Source of the DNA: Winogradskyella sp046545555
Lineage (GTDB): Bacteria; Bacteroidota; Bacteroidia; Flavobacteriales; Flavobacteriaceae
DNA length: 64,000 bases
Direction: 5' to 3'
Assembly (NCBI RefSeq): GCF_046545555.1
Contig: NZ_JBHZTH010000002.1
Span: forward strand, 280,358 to 344,357
Both the position numbers and the translations under genes were made by a program. Shown one piece after another: positions 8,638 through 16,667 of the stretch. Position 1 is the stretch's first letter, and every line of letters starts with the position of its first letter. The notes under the pieces are model-generated. The model did not search any database. It saw only the letters and a program-made list of their open reading frames with translations, and was not told the origin of the DNA.

Positions 8638-9189
8638 TTGAAAACCAAGCAAAATATAGATGCGAAATTAATAAAAGCCTATAAAGCTGGTGATAATAAC
8701 GCCTTAGCTATTTTGGTTAAACGATGGCATAAACTATTTTGTGATAAGGCACATTGGTTGGTTAAAGATAAAGATGTTGCTAAAGATATAGCACAGGATA
8801 GTTGGTCAATTATTATTAAAAAAATAGATAGCTTAAATGACCCTAAACAATTTAAATATTGGGCATACAGAATTATAGTTAATAAATCAACCGATTGGTT
8901 GCGACTGCAAAGTAAAAACCAAAAGGAGTCTTTTAATCATGACATTGAGTTTTTAAATACGGAGAAAGTATATTCTGAAAATGAGCACCTAAAGCACAAG
9001 TTGTCAAAAGCTATAGATAGTTTGCCTAATGGTCAAAAAGTAGTGATTAAATTATTTTATATAGAGTTATATAGCTTAAAGGAAATAGGTGATTTATTAG
9101 GAATTTCGGTAGGAACTGCTAAATCTAGATTGTTTTATGCACGAGAAAAATTAAAAACAATTTTAAATTATAAAGATTATGAAAACTAA
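8638..9189 (+). CDS. RNA polymerase ECF-type sigma factor
   Basis: A 183-residue sigma-70 family protein. Region 2 runs through about residues 12-85 and contains KDKDVAKDIAQDSWSIIIKK and FKYWAYRIIVNKSTDWLR. Region 4 contains LPNGQKVVIKLFYIELYSLKEIGDLLGISVGTAKSRLFYAREKLK, the helix-turn-helix that reads the -35 element. The start is TTG directly after the stop of the SRPBCC gene; no ATG lies early enough to keep region 2. The next gene overlaps by 11 bases and encodes a small membrane protein that may hold or anchor the sigma factor. The regulon is unknown. Confidence 0.88.
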   Translation: MKTKQNIDAKLIKAYKAGDNNALAILVKRWHKLFCDKAHWLVKDKDVAKDIAQDSWSIIIKKIDSLNDPKQFKYWAYRIIVNKSTDWLRLQSKNQKESFNHDIEFLNTEKVYSENEHLKHKLSKAIDSLPNGQKVVIKLFYIELYSLKEIGDLLGISVGTAKSRLFYAREKLKTILNYKDYEN

Positions 9190-9559
9190 TAAGGAAGACA
9201 TAGACCAATTAATTAAAGACACTTTAACAGAAGAAGAAGCTAAATTTTACGATGCACTTGAAGAGCAAAGTGTATTCGCAATGATTGCTGGCTTATATAA
9301 AGGAAAAAATCTATGGTTTATACTAATAATGCATGTTATTAATATTGTCGCATTTGCATTTATGATTTACTGTTTAATACAAACTTTTGATGCTGTAGAG
9401 ACTAATGATCTATTGCTTTGGATTGCTGGTTTTTTCTTTTGTTTTATTACAATGTGTATGATTAAAATTTACGCTTGGATGCAAATACACAGAAATGCTT
9501 TGACTAGAGAAATAAAAAGATTAGAATTACAAGTGTCATCATTATCAACAAAATTATGA
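9179..9559 (+). CDS. Small membrane protein paired with ECF sigma factor (DUF6768-like)
   Basis: A 126-residue protein with a charged N-terminal helical region (residues 1-45, including LTEEEAKFYDALEEQ), two membrane spans (about 46-68 and 78-100) and a short coiled-coil tail (REIKRLELQVSSLS). The cytoplasmic N-terminus followed by membrane helices, together with an 11-base overlap with the sigma gene, fits an anti-sigma or sigma-anchoring role. It has no zinc-type anti-sigma motif. It resembles the DUF6768 family as I recall it, but I cannot verify this. No terminator is visible after it before the rocD promoter. Confidence 0.6.
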   Translation: MKTNKEDIDQLIKDTLTEEEAKFYDALEEQSVFAMIAGLYKGKNLWFILIMHVINIVAFAFMIYCLIQTFDAVETNDLLLWIAGFFFCFITMCMIKIYAWMQIHRNALTREIKRLELQVSSLSTKL

Positions 9560-9590
9560 TAGTAAGTTTTTATTTCGAATAGAATATTTA

Positions 9591-9705
9591 TTAATTTGCA
9601 AACTCTAGGGATGATTTCTCTCCCACGCTGCTTTTTCAGTCTTCCTGAAAGAATAAAGGTGATGAAGGAATGGATATTTTATTCATTTATTAAATTATTT
9701 TTAAA
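9591..9705 (+). promoter_or_regulatory. rocD promoter and structured 5' leader of about 100 nt
   Basis: A near-consensus -7 element TTAATTTG lies at 9591-9598, about 108 bases before the rocD ATG, so the transcript should have a leader of roughly 100 nt. It holds a hairpin with stem TTTCAG (9634-9639), loop TCTTC and CTGAAA (9645-9650), extendable by a G-U and an A-U pair. Upstream is a weaker one with GGGA (9608-9611) and TCCC (9621-9624). A purine-rich segment GGTGATGAAGGA follows at 9659-9670. I recognise no known riboswitch class. There is no T-run after the hairpins, so any control would act on translation or RNA stability rather than termination. Confidence 0.45.
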
Positions 9706-10986
9706 ATGGCTGTTTTAGACCAATTAACATCGCAACAGGCGATCGATTTAGAAAACAAGTATGGTGCGCACAATTACCATCCACTACCAATAGTATTAAG
9801 TAGAGGAGAAGGTGTATTTGTTTGGGATGTAGAAGGGAAAAAGTATTATGACTTTCTTTCTGCGTACTCAGCAGTAAATCAAGGGCATTGTCACCCTAAG
9901 ATTGTGAGTGCTATGACTAACCAGGCGCAAACGCTAACCTTAACTTCAAGAGCGTTCTATAATGACATGTTAGGTAAGTTTGAGAAGTATGCAACAGAAA
10001 CATTTCATTACGATAAACTATTACCAATGAATACTGGTGCTGAAGCTGTAGAAACGGCTCTAAAACTATGTAGAAAATGGGCGTATGAGGTTAAAGGTAT
10101 TGAAGAAAATGAAGCGGAAATTATTGTTTGTGAAAATAATTTTCATGGTAGAACGACGACTATTATTTCATTTAGTAATGATCCTGTCGCTCGCAAAAAC
10201 TTTGGACCTTATACAGATGGATTTATTAAAATTGAATATGATAACCTTAAAGCTTTAGAGGAAGCTCTTAGTGCCAATAAAAATGTGGCTGGATTTTTGG
10301 TAGAGCCAATTCAAGGTGAAGCAGGTGTATATGTGCCTAGTGATGGTTATTTAGCAGCAGCAAAAGCATTATGCAACAAGCATAACGTTTTATTTATTGC
10401 AGACGAAGTACAAACAGGAATTGCACGTACAGGTCGTTTATTGGCAACTTGTGGTAATTGTAATTGTGCAAATAAACATTGTTCTGGCGAGCCAGAAGTA
10501 AAAGCTGATATCTTAATATTAGGTAAAGCTCTTTCCGGAGGTGCTTATCCTGTTTCAGCAGTTTTAGCTAATGACAATATTATGAACGTTATTAAACCTG
10601 GGAATCATGGTAGTACATTTGGCGGTAATCCAGTTGCTGCTGCTATAGGTATGACTGCTCTAGAAGTTATTAAAGATGAAGAGTTGGCTCATAACGCTCA
10701 AGAATTAGGTGAATTATTTAGAGCAGAATTATCAAAATTTATTGAAACAAGTTCTATTGTTAATGCTGTAAGAGGTAAAGGGCTTTTAAATGCAATATTA
10801 ATAAATGACACAGAGGAAAGTGAAACAGCTTGGAATATTTGTTTGCGTTTACGAGATAATGGCTTATTAGCTAAACCAACACACGGTAATATAATCCGTT
10901 TTGCACCACCATTGGTTATGAGTAAAGATCAATTATTAGATTGTGTATCTATTATAACCACGACTTTAAAGGAGTTTGAAAATTAA
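9706..10986 (+). CDS. rocD: Ornithine--oxo-acid transaminase
   Basis: A 426-residue class III PLP aminotransferase that moves the delta-amino group of ornithine to 2-oxoglutarate, giving glutamate semialdehyde. The N-terminus with HNYHPLPIVLSRGEGVFVWD and the FLSAYSAVNQGHCHP segment are typical of ornithine aminotransferase. The cofactor-binding aspartate is in FIADEVQTGIARTGR and the PLP lysine is Lys274 in ILGKALSGGAYP. Between them lies an extra cysteine cluster, Cys249, 252, 254 and 259 (CxxCxCxxxxC), which I associate with flavobacterial RocD and which might bind a metal. It has its own leader and a strong terminator, so it is monocistronic. Confidence 0.93.
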   Translation: MAVLDQLTSQQAIDLENKYGAHNYHPLPIVLSRGEGVFVWDVEGKKYYDFLSAYSAVNQGHCHPKIVSAMTNQAQTLTLTSRAFYNDMLGKFEKYATETFHYDKLLPMNTGAEAVETALKLCRKWAYEVKGIEENEAEIIVCENNFHGRTTTIISFSNDPVARKNFGPYTDGFIKIEYDNLKALEEALSANKNVAGFLVEPIQGEAGVYVPSDGYLAAAKALCNKHNVLFIADEVQTGIARTGRLLATCGNCNCANKHCSGEPEVKADILILGKALSGGAYPVSAVLANDNIMNVIKPGNHGSTFGGNPVAAAIGMTALEVIKDEELAHNAQELGELFRAELSKFIETSSIVNAVRGKGLLNAILINDTEESETAWNICLRLRDNGLLAKPTHGNIIRFAPPLVMSKDQLLDCVSIITTTLKEFEN

Positions 10987-11000
10987 CTTTATATAATTAA

Positions 11001-11028
11001 AAAAGGCAACCAACTGGTTGCCTTTTTT
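11001..11028 (+). terminator. rocD intrinsic terminator
   Basis: Stem GGCAACC (11005-11011) pairs with GGTTGCC (11016-11022) around a four-base loop and is followed by TTTTTT. A preceding A-run lets it work also for the minus-strand gene that ends at 11047. Confidence 0.9.
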
Positions 11029-11046
11029 AATACTTAATATTTGATT

Positions 11047-11379
11047 CTATTGATTTTGCATCTCTTTTGCACGTTCCATCATTAATTCAGGATCGCTAAG
11101 CGCGTCCCATCCAATCATTGAAATAACATATAGCATGTAAGCTGCAAATAATACACCGAGTACTATACCAATAATACCCATAATTTTTCCTGCTTTTACA
11201 TTACCATACCCTAAGTAATTTTCAGGATCTTGTTTATAAACTTTTTCTGATTTAAGCGCAATAATTAAAGCGACAATACCAAAAATGATTCCTGGTAAGC
11301 CATAACAACAGCAACCTACTATTGATAAAATTCCCATTACAAGGGCTAAAGTTGCGTTTGGCAGCATTTGTTTTTCCAT
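11047..11379 (-). CDS. CCC-motif small membrane protein (DUF4190-like)
   Basis: A 110-residue membrane protein with two hydrophobic hairpin regions. The first (residues 8-42) contains the striking GCCCYGLPGIIFGIVALI; the second (about 64-90) reads GKIMGIIGIVLGVLFAAY. Short Gly/Ile-rich spans with a Cys-Cys-Cys motif are characteristic of the CCC-motif membrane proteins of Bacteroidota. The function is unknown. It lies 24 bases downstream of the DUF2752 gene on the same strand, a pairing I associate with this family. Confidence 0.75.
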   Translation of the reverse strand: MEKQMLPNATLALVMGILSIVGCCCYGLPGIIFGIVALIIALKSEKVYKQDPENYLGYGNVKAGKIMGIIGIVLGVLFAAYMLYVISMIGWDALSDPELMMERAKEMQNQ

Positions 11380-11403
11380 GATTGTTGATTTTTTTAGTGT
11401 TAG

Positions 11404-11700
11404 TTAAAATGTTTTAATTAAAAAACTTGTTACAATAATACTAATATTTAGAATAAATAAACCTAGAATTATTTTATGCCCATTTTTAAACTGAAATTTT
11501 AAGTGTAATAGAAGAAATGAAAACATAGCAATAAGAGTATAAATTGCAGGATACATATGGAAAGCTGCGACGAATTCTCCTCGCAAAATAAATGCTACAG
11601 ATCGCTGCATTCCACAACCCATGCAATCTACATTGAAATTTTTCTTCCAAAAGCAGGATAACATATAATCCTCAAGTCCTTTTAATAATATAAGCATCAT
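11404..11700 (-). CDS. DUF2752 family membrane protein
   Basis: A 98-residue protein with the DUF2752 signature: a Cys-Xaa-Gly-Cys-Gly motif (DCMGCGMQRSVAFILRGEF) followed by a conserved helix with AFHMYPAIYTL and two membrane spans toward the C-terminus. The two cysteines could form a disulfide or a metal site, but no biochemical role is known to me. The start at 11700 begins with two Met codons and keeps the conserved LEDYMLSC region; the later Met13 would cut into it. It is transcribed away from the small membrane protein gene at 11791 and together with the CCC-motif gene. Confidence 0.78.
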   Translation of the reverse strand: MMLILLKGLEDYMLSCFWKKNFNVDCMGCGMQRSVAFILRGEFVAAFHMYPAIYTLIAMFSFLLLHLKFQFKNGHKIILGLFILNISIIVTSFLIKTF

Positions 11701-11739
11701 GCGAATTTAATAATTTGACAAATACTTTTGTAATAACTA

Positions 11740-11767
11740 TTGTAAATTATAGTAAAGCTTATTTTTG
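11740..11767 (+). promoter_or_regulatory. Bacteroidota-type promoter of the 11791 gene
   Basis: TATTTTTG at 11760-11767 matches the TAnnTTTG -7 element. TTG at 11740-11742 lies 17 bases upstream, slightly short of the usual spacing. The start codon follows 23 bases later. Confidence 0.55.
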
Positions 11768-11790
11768 TAAAAGATATAAATTACAGGGTC

Positions 11791-12009
11791 ATGGATATTT
11801 CTAGAGTAATAAATTTTATTTGTATAGTAGCTGGAGGTGCAATTGCAGTATATGCGCAAGCAGAGCAAAAGCAGAACTCATACTTATTAATTGGTGGTAT
11901 AATAATACTAATGTTTGGTATTTACAGAACATCTCGTAATATTCCTAGCAAGTACGGCAAGCAAGAAGAAGAAACTTTTGTTAAATCAGAACATATAGAT
12001 GAAAATTAA
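11791..12009 (+). CDS. Small two-helix membrane protein of unknown function
   Basis: A 72-residue protein with two hydrophobic spans (FICIVAGGAIAVYAQ at residues 9-23 and YLLIGGIIILMFGIYRTSR at about 31-48) and a charged tail. I do not recognise a family with certainty. It overlaps the Smr-domain gene by 11 bases (its final codons contain the next ATG), so translation of the two is coupled. The same small gene in front of Smr is something I would expect in related genomes, which supports it being real. Confidence 0.68.
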   Translation: MDISRVINFICIVAGGAIAVYAQAEQKQNSYLLIGGIIILMFGIYRTSRNIPSKYGKQEEETFVKSEHIDEN

Positions 12010-12556
12010 AGTTGGTGATAAGGTTGAAACTATTGATGATGCTATAGTAGGTAGTGTCATAAAAATTGAAGATGATTTAATTACAATAAAAGATACTGAC
12101 GGTTTTGAGTTTAAGTTTGAAGCTAATGAGTTAATTCTATCTGTTTCTGAAAATAAAATTAACAATGCTGTTTATGATGCAAATATTGAAGCTGTAATAC
12201 GAGAGAAGGAATCGAAAAAAAGAAAGGTAACTCAGTCAGTAAGACCTAAAGAAAGGCATGCACCAAAATTTGAAGTTGATTTACATATTCATCATTTAAC
12301 CAAGTCTACACGAGGTATGACAAATTTTGAAATGCTTAATATTCAATTAGATACAGCAAGAGGTCAATTAGAATTTGCCATCAGAAAACGAATTCCTAAA
12401 ATAGTTTTTATTCACGGAGTAGGTGAAGGTGTTCTACGTCAAGAATTAGAAACACTTTTTAGTCGCTATAATAATGTAAAGTTTTATGATGCAGATTATA
12501 AAACCTATGGCTTAGGTGCTACTGAAGTTAGAATTTTTCAGAATATGGAACCTTAA
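11999..12556 (+). CDS. Smr/MutS2-type domain protein with DUF2027-like N-terminus
   Basis: A 185-residue protein. The first 50 residues form a small beta-barrel (MKIKVGDKVETIDDAIVGSV) as in DUF2027 proteins. After a charged linker comes a Smr domain with VDLHIHHLTK, the helix FEMLNIQLDTARGQLEFAI, and IVFIHGVGEGVLRQEL. The HGVGEGVLR segment is the Smr catalytic/binding loop (usually HGxGxGxLR). Smr domains bind or nick nucleic acid; no MutS part is present, so this is a stand-alone Smr protein. The RNA or DNA target is unknown. It ends 12 bases before the convergent lipoprotein gene with no clear hairpin between them. Confidence 0.85.
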   Translation: MKIKVGDKVETIDDAIVGSVIKIEDDLITIKDTDGFEFKFEANELILSVSENKINNAVYDANIEAVIREKESKKRKVTQSVRPKERHAPKFEVDLHIHHLTKSTRGMTNFEMLNIQLDTARGQLEFAIRKRIPKIVFIHGVGEGVLRQELETLFSRYNNVKFYDADYKTYGLGATEVRIFQNMEP

Positions 12557-12567
12557 TAAAAAGGCAC

Positions 12568-13506
12568 TTATTGGTTTACAGTAAAAACAGTAGTTAAAGT
12601 TCCTAGATTTATAATCTCAGCACTTAATATTTCTAAATTAACATCATTTATAACAAAATTTGTTAAGACTGTTCTTGTATAAGAATTGTTTTCTGTAAAC
12701 CCAGGAGAACCATAATTCGTTACTTCCAGAATATTTAAATAATGTGGCACTAAATCACCAGCCGAGTTTGTATTTTGATCGTTTCTAGGATCTTTATCAC
12801 CATTAGCATCTTCTTGTATAGTTAAGACCATATCACCATCATCATCAGTATCTAAATAATCGGGTATTAAATCACCATCAGTATCGAGTGGGTTGGTTGT
12901 AGGATCTCCATCTCCATCTATATCACTCGAGTCAATTTCGTTTATCGTCTTTACATTATCATTATCATCATCCTCATCTAAATAATCAGGAAATTCATCT
13001 CCATCAGAATTAAGGGCATTAGGAAAATTACCATTTTCATCCGCGTCACCACGACCTTCTAAATCAGAAGGAATACCATCACCATCATCGTCATCAATAG
13101 TAACAGTAACAAATGCAGAACCAGCTGTTGCTTCATAGTCTTCTACAATTACTAAATCAGAAGGAGGAATAACATCACATAATTCTTGATCTGTTCCCGA
13201 ACTTACTACAGCTCTATTATAAGTTCTATAAAGAAACCTTACCGTAGATCCATTAATAGCAAATTCTGTAGAAATTCCTGAGGCTGTAGGTTCTGAAAAC
13301 AATAAATCGTTAGTGTCGTTCCTTGGTATTATGAGTGAAAGAGATTCGTTAGGATCTTGCCTTAAATCATAAATAAGATAAGACTCATTATCATTTGTGC
13401 ATCGCTCTAATTCCTGATCAAAAACTAATTCTACAGTAATAATATCACCATCGTCGCAAGTGGTTAAAACAAATAAACTAAGTATTATAAAAAAACGACG
13501 TAACAT
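12568..13506 (-). CDS. Lipoprotein with Asp-rich calcium-binding repeats
   Basis: Starting at the ATG at 13506, the protein (about 312 residues) opens MLRRFFIILSLFVLTTCDDG, a lipoprotein signal whose Cys follows LTT; an upstream ATG at 13557 would add 17 residues that spoil it. The middle third is packed with short acidic repeats such as DDDDGDGIPSD, SDGDEFPDYLDEDDDND and DTDGDLIPDYLDTDDDGD. These are thrombospondin type 3-like calcium-binding loops common in Bacteroidota surface proteins. No enzyme motif is visible. A surface, calcium-stabilised role is inferred. It is divergent from the cysteine desulfurase, about 100 bases away. Confidence 0.72.
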   Translation of the reverse strand: MLRRFFIILSLFVLTTCDDGDIITVELVFDQELERCTNDNESYLIYDLRQDPNESLSLIIPRNDTNDLLFSEPTASGISTEFAINGSTVRFLYRTYNRAVVSSGTDQELCDVIPPSDLVIVEDYEATAGSAFVTVTIDDDDGDGIPSDLEGRGDADENGNFPNALNSDGDEFPDYLDEDDDNDNVKTINEIDSSDIDGDGDPTTNPLDTDGDLIPDYLDTDDDGDMVLTIQEDANGDKDPRNDQNTNSAGDLVPHYLNILEVTNYGSPGFTENNSYTRTVLTNFVINDVNLEILSAEIINLGTLTTVFTVNQ

Positions 13507-13580
13507 AGAATAGATTTTAGACAAAAATAACGGATTTGTAAAATTATAACGTCGCATTAACCAAATAATTTTATTTACAA

Positions 13581-13588
13581 TATTTTTG
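13581..13588 (+). promoter_or_regulatory. -7 element of the cysteine desulfurase gene
   Basis: TATTTTTG fits TAnnTTTG exactly. Transcription should start near 13595, which leaves the GTG at 13599 almost no leader and favours the ATG at 13608 as the true start. No convincing -33 TTG is seen. Confidence 0.5.
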
Positions 13589-13607
13589 TAATAAATATGT
13601 GCACTTT

Positions 13608-14753
13608 ATGAAATCGATATATCTAGATAATGCAGCTACTACTGCCATACGACCTGAGGTTGTGGAGCGTATGACAGAAGTGCTAAGTCACACTTATGGT
13701 AATGCATCTTCAACACATGGATTTGGGCGTTCGTCAAAAGCGCTTTTAGAGCAATGTCGAAAAAACATTGCGAGTTATTTTAATGTTACATCAGGTGAGA
13801 TTGTTTTTACTTCTGGTGGCACTGAAGCTGATAACTTAGCATTAAGAAGTGCTGTGAGAGATTTAGAGGTTACAGAAATCATAACATCTAAAATAGAGCA
13901 TCACGCAGTTTTACATACAGCAGAGCAATTAGAAAAAGAGTATGGTGTAAAATTAAGTTTTGTTCATTTAAATGATTCTGGCTTAGTAGATTTAGATCAT
14001 TTACAATCTCTACTGAAAGCTTCGAATAAAGCAATAGTTAGCCTAATGCATATTAACAATGAGGTTGGTAATAGTTTAGATATTGTAAGTGTTGGTAACC
14101 TTTGTAAAGAAAATAACGCATTGTTTCATTCTGATATGGTTCAATCTATAGGTCATTATAAAATAGATTTACAGAAGCTATCAATTGATTTCCTTGCTGC
14201 TAGTGCACATAAGTTCCATGGACCTAAAGGTGTTGGATTTTGCTTTATAAGAAAAGAATCGGGTCTTAAACCTTTAATATTTGGTGGTGAGCAAGAGCGA
14301 GGTTATAGAGCAGGTACTGAAGCTGTCCATAATATAGTTGGCATGGATGAAGCATTAAAAATTGCTTATGACCAATTAGATATTGAAAAAGAATATGTTC
14401 TGGGTTTAAAAAATTATTTCATTCAAAAGCTTGAGAAAGATATAATTAACGTAAGCTTTAATGGTGCTTGTGCCAATAATAAACAGAGTACATATACTTT
14501 GGTGAATATATGTCTTCCTATTGCACCGGAGAAAGCGTCAATGCTACAGTTTCAATTAGATCTTAAAGGTATAGCATGTTCTAAAGGCAGTGCATGCCAA
14601 AGTGGAAGTAGCCAACAATCTCATGTACTTAGTGCTATATTAGATAAAGATAAATTAATACTTCCGTCCGTACGTTTCTCTTTTTCTATTTATAATACTA
14701 AAGATGAATTGGACTATGTAATTGAAGTTTTAAAAGATTTTGTTAATTCTTAA
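13608..14753 (+). CDS. Cysteine desulfurase (NifS/IscS-like)
   Basis: A 381-residue class V PLP enzyme that takes sulfur from cysteine for iron-sulfur clusters or thiolation. The N-terminus SIYLDNAATTAIRPEV, FTSGGTEADNLAL, MHINNEVGNSLDI and the PLP-lysine motif AASAHKFHGPKGVG are all family signatures. The active-site cysteine loop reads GIACSKGSACQSGSS, the long NifS/IscS-type loop. The ATG at 13608 is used rather than the GTG at 13599. It stands alone, without scaffold or other isc genes nearby, so whether it serves Fe-S clusters or tRNA thiolation cannot be read from context. Its 3' end overlaps the convergent T9SS gene by 11 bases. Confidence 0.9.
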   Translation: MKSIYLDNAATTAIRPEVVERMTEVLSHTYGNASSTHGFGRSSKALLEQCRKNIASYFNVTSGEIVFTSGGTEADNLALRSAVRDLEVTEIITSKIEHHAVLHTAEQLEKEYGVKLSFVHLNDSGLVDLDHLQSLLKASNKAIVSLMHINNEVGNSLDIVSVGNLCKENNALFHSDMVQSIGHYKIDLQKLSIDFLAASAHKFHGPKGVGFCFIRKESGLKPLIFGGEQERGYRAGTEAVHNIVGMDEALKIAYDQLDIEKEYVLGLKNYFIQKLEKDIINVSFNGACANNKQSTYTLVNICLPIAPEKASMLQFQLDLKGIACSKGSACQSGSSQQSHVLSAILDKDKLILPSVRFSFSIYNTKDELDYVIEVLKDFVNS

Positions 14754-16542
14754 CAATTACCTTTTGAGTTTTTATAGTATTAGATTCAGTGACTACATTA
14801 ACAACATAAACTCCATCACTAAAGTTAGTGGTTGTTAATTTATACTTACTCATACTAGTGTTATAACTCTTAGAAAGAACTTCCTTACCTATCACATCAA
14901 ATACCTCAATTTTTTTAATCTCCAAGCTATTTGGGTTAGAGACTACAAGTTGATGAATTTGGTTGTCTTGAGTAATACTTACAGTACTTAAATCAACGTC
15001 TTCAACACCCAAAACTTGGTTTGGTATAAAAACAATTTCAAACCTATTGGAGTAGTTTCCTGGTTCAATGTTTATTTCAAAGTTTTGATTTCTTAAATTA
15101 ACATAGGTGTCATTGTTATTATCATGAATATATATACCTTGACCGTCTTCAAAATTTTGAATATCAAAAATTCTAATACGCATTGGTTGTTGCTCTTCTA
15201 TATCTACATTTAGTGGAATCACTAAAGCTTCGTCAAAGGCATACGCAGCACCAGAACAAACTTTATTATCAATTGTAAAATAGGTGTCTGTTGCGTAATT
15301 GCTAGATCGTTTTAGTTCTAAGCCCTTATCATAACCTTCTGTTGCTGTATTATGAAAATTTAAAATAAGTTGTCTTGTATATTGTGATTGGTTAACTGAG
15401 AAGTCAACATTAAGCCTAAAACGTTTATAATCTGCTGGCACTAATGATAAACCATTAGTCTGATAGTTAATGGACGTAGTGTTTTCATCGTTATCTTCTG
15501 TGAGCGATGCATTTCTAAAAAAAGAACTACTACCTCCTTCTTTCTCATAAACGCGATGCTCATTTTTTGCAAACACAGTCCCTGTGGTGCTTGTTTCTCC
15601 TTTAACCATAAATCCTTGTCCAATTGGAATATAACGACCGGCAGTTTTAACACCATTTTCAGGCGTAACTAAGGGAAAAGAGTTATCGTTTTCATTATAT
15701 GTCATAAAAACGGCTGGAGTATCAGTAATAATATCTCCGGCAGCATTAATTGTAAACTCGTAATAACCTCCTACATAATCCTGTAAAACATGCGAATTTA
15801 CTGTTCCATTCTGTTCCCAATAATATAAAGTTCCATCTATTGCATTAACATTGTCGACATCATGAATGTATAAAGCGGCATCTATTGCACTTGGGTAAGG
15901 GTTGCCAACTAAAGTAAATAAATCTTCTAAAACAGCATTTCCAATTGTACCATTATTCGGTTTTCCTCTAAAGTCGTAAGTTTGATTGCCTGTAGCAGCT
16001 GTTCCTATACCTTTCATTGTAAAACCAAGTCCTGGCGCAATATCATTAGTACTGCCAACAAAAGCCCAATCACTATATGAATCTGAAGCTACATAGGTCC
16101 ATAACCATCGATTAGATATTGTTAATGGAGAGTTATAGCCATCAAAATCATTTGTAAAACCACTGTCTTGGCTATCAATAGTGCTCATTGTAGAAAGTAG
16201 TGGGTCATCAGTTTGATTGAGTCGGAAGCTATTGTTTATCGAAGTATTGGATAAAATACCACCTATTGGTGAGCACCAATAATTATAAGTCCATTGGTTT
16301 ACTGTGCCTTCTTGATAAACACTAAGTTCTCCTATACCAGAATTACCTGTTGTTAAATCTCCCTGTATTAATTGTGATTCGTCTCGTAGGTATATTTTAG
16401 AATCTGCCTCATTAAGGTTGATATCATCCTTTACAAAAATGATTTGATCTTTCACATATATATAAGTGTCATTTCTAACACTTAATTGAGCAAAAGCTAT
16501 TATAGAAAACGAAAAAAAACAAAAGGTAAATAAATATTTCAT
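14743..16542 (-). CDS. Secreted protein with T9SS type A sorting domain
   Basis: A 599-residue exported protein. The signal peptide is MKYLFTFCFFSFSIIAFAQ. The body is rich in Asn, Thr and Tyr with short beta strands and no enzymatic motif. The last about 75 residues form a type A T9SS C-terminal domain: LVVSNPNSLEIKKIEVFDVIG, then GVYVVNVVTESNTIKTQKVIVK. The protein should pass the outer membrane through the type IX system and be attached or released. An internal beta-sandwich region (about 200-340) is typical of flavobacterial surface proteins. It is divergent from the 16668 gene, with a 17-bp dyad between them that may control both. Confidence 0.8.
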   Translation of the reverse strand: MKYLFTFCFFSFSIIAFAQLSVRNDTYIYVKDQIIFVKDDINLNEADSKIYLRDESQLIQGDLTTGNSGIGELSVYQEGTVNQWTYNYWCSPIGGILSNTSINNSFRLNQTDDPLLSTMSTIDSQDSGFTNDFDGYNSPLTISNRWLWTYVASDSYSDWAFVGSTNDIAPGLGFTMKGIGTAATGNQTYDFRGKPNNGTIGNAVLEDLFTLVGNPYPSAIDAALYIHDVDNVNAIDGTLYYWEQNGTVNSHVLQDYVGGYYEFTINAAGDIITDTPAVFMTYNENDNSFPLVTPENGVKTAGRYIPIGQGFMVKGETSTTGTVFAKNEHRVYEKEGGSSSFFRNASLTEDNDENTTSINYQTNGLSLVPADYKRFRLNVDFSVNQSQYTRQLILNFHNTATEGYDKGLELKRSSNYATDTYFTIDNKVCSGAAYAFDEALVIPLNVDIEEQQPMRIRIFDIQNFEDGQGIYIHDNNNDTYVNLRNQNFEINIEPGNYSNRFEIVFIPNQVLGVEDVDLSTVSITQDNQIHQLVVSNPNSLEIKKIEVFDVIGKEVLSKSYNTSMSKYKLTTTNFSDGVYVVNVVTESNTIKTQKVIVKN

Positions 16543-16596
16543 AATACGTTGTGTTACTATTTAGCCTTAAATGAAAGGCAATATAACAAAAATAAT

Positions 16597-16636
16597 ACAT
16601 TTAAACGATAAAATTTGTTTTTTATCGATTAAATGT
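16597..16636. promoter_or_regulatory. 17-bp inverted repeat between divergent secreted-protein genes
   Basis: Left arm 16597-16613 and right arm 16620-16636 are reverse complements with one mismatch, around a six-base spacer. Each arm holds CGATAAAA (or its complement TTTTATCG) plus a TTAAATGT/ACATTTAA end. It sits 55 bases from the start of the minus-strand T9SS gene and 32 from the plus-strand gene, a position that suits a shared operator. The same sub-motifs recur upstream of the CAP lipoprotein at 58.2-58.4 kb. Confidence 0.6.
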
Positions 16637-16667
16637 TTAAGTTCGCCCACCCTTAATTAATAACATT

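Noticed and set aside
9604..9705. TPP, cobalamin or SAM-I riboswitch before rocD
   Set aside because: None of their conserved core sequences is visible.
13599..13607. GTG start for the cysteine desulfurase
   Set aside because: It would lie only a few bases after the predicted transcription start; the ATG at 13608 gives the conserved N-terminus.
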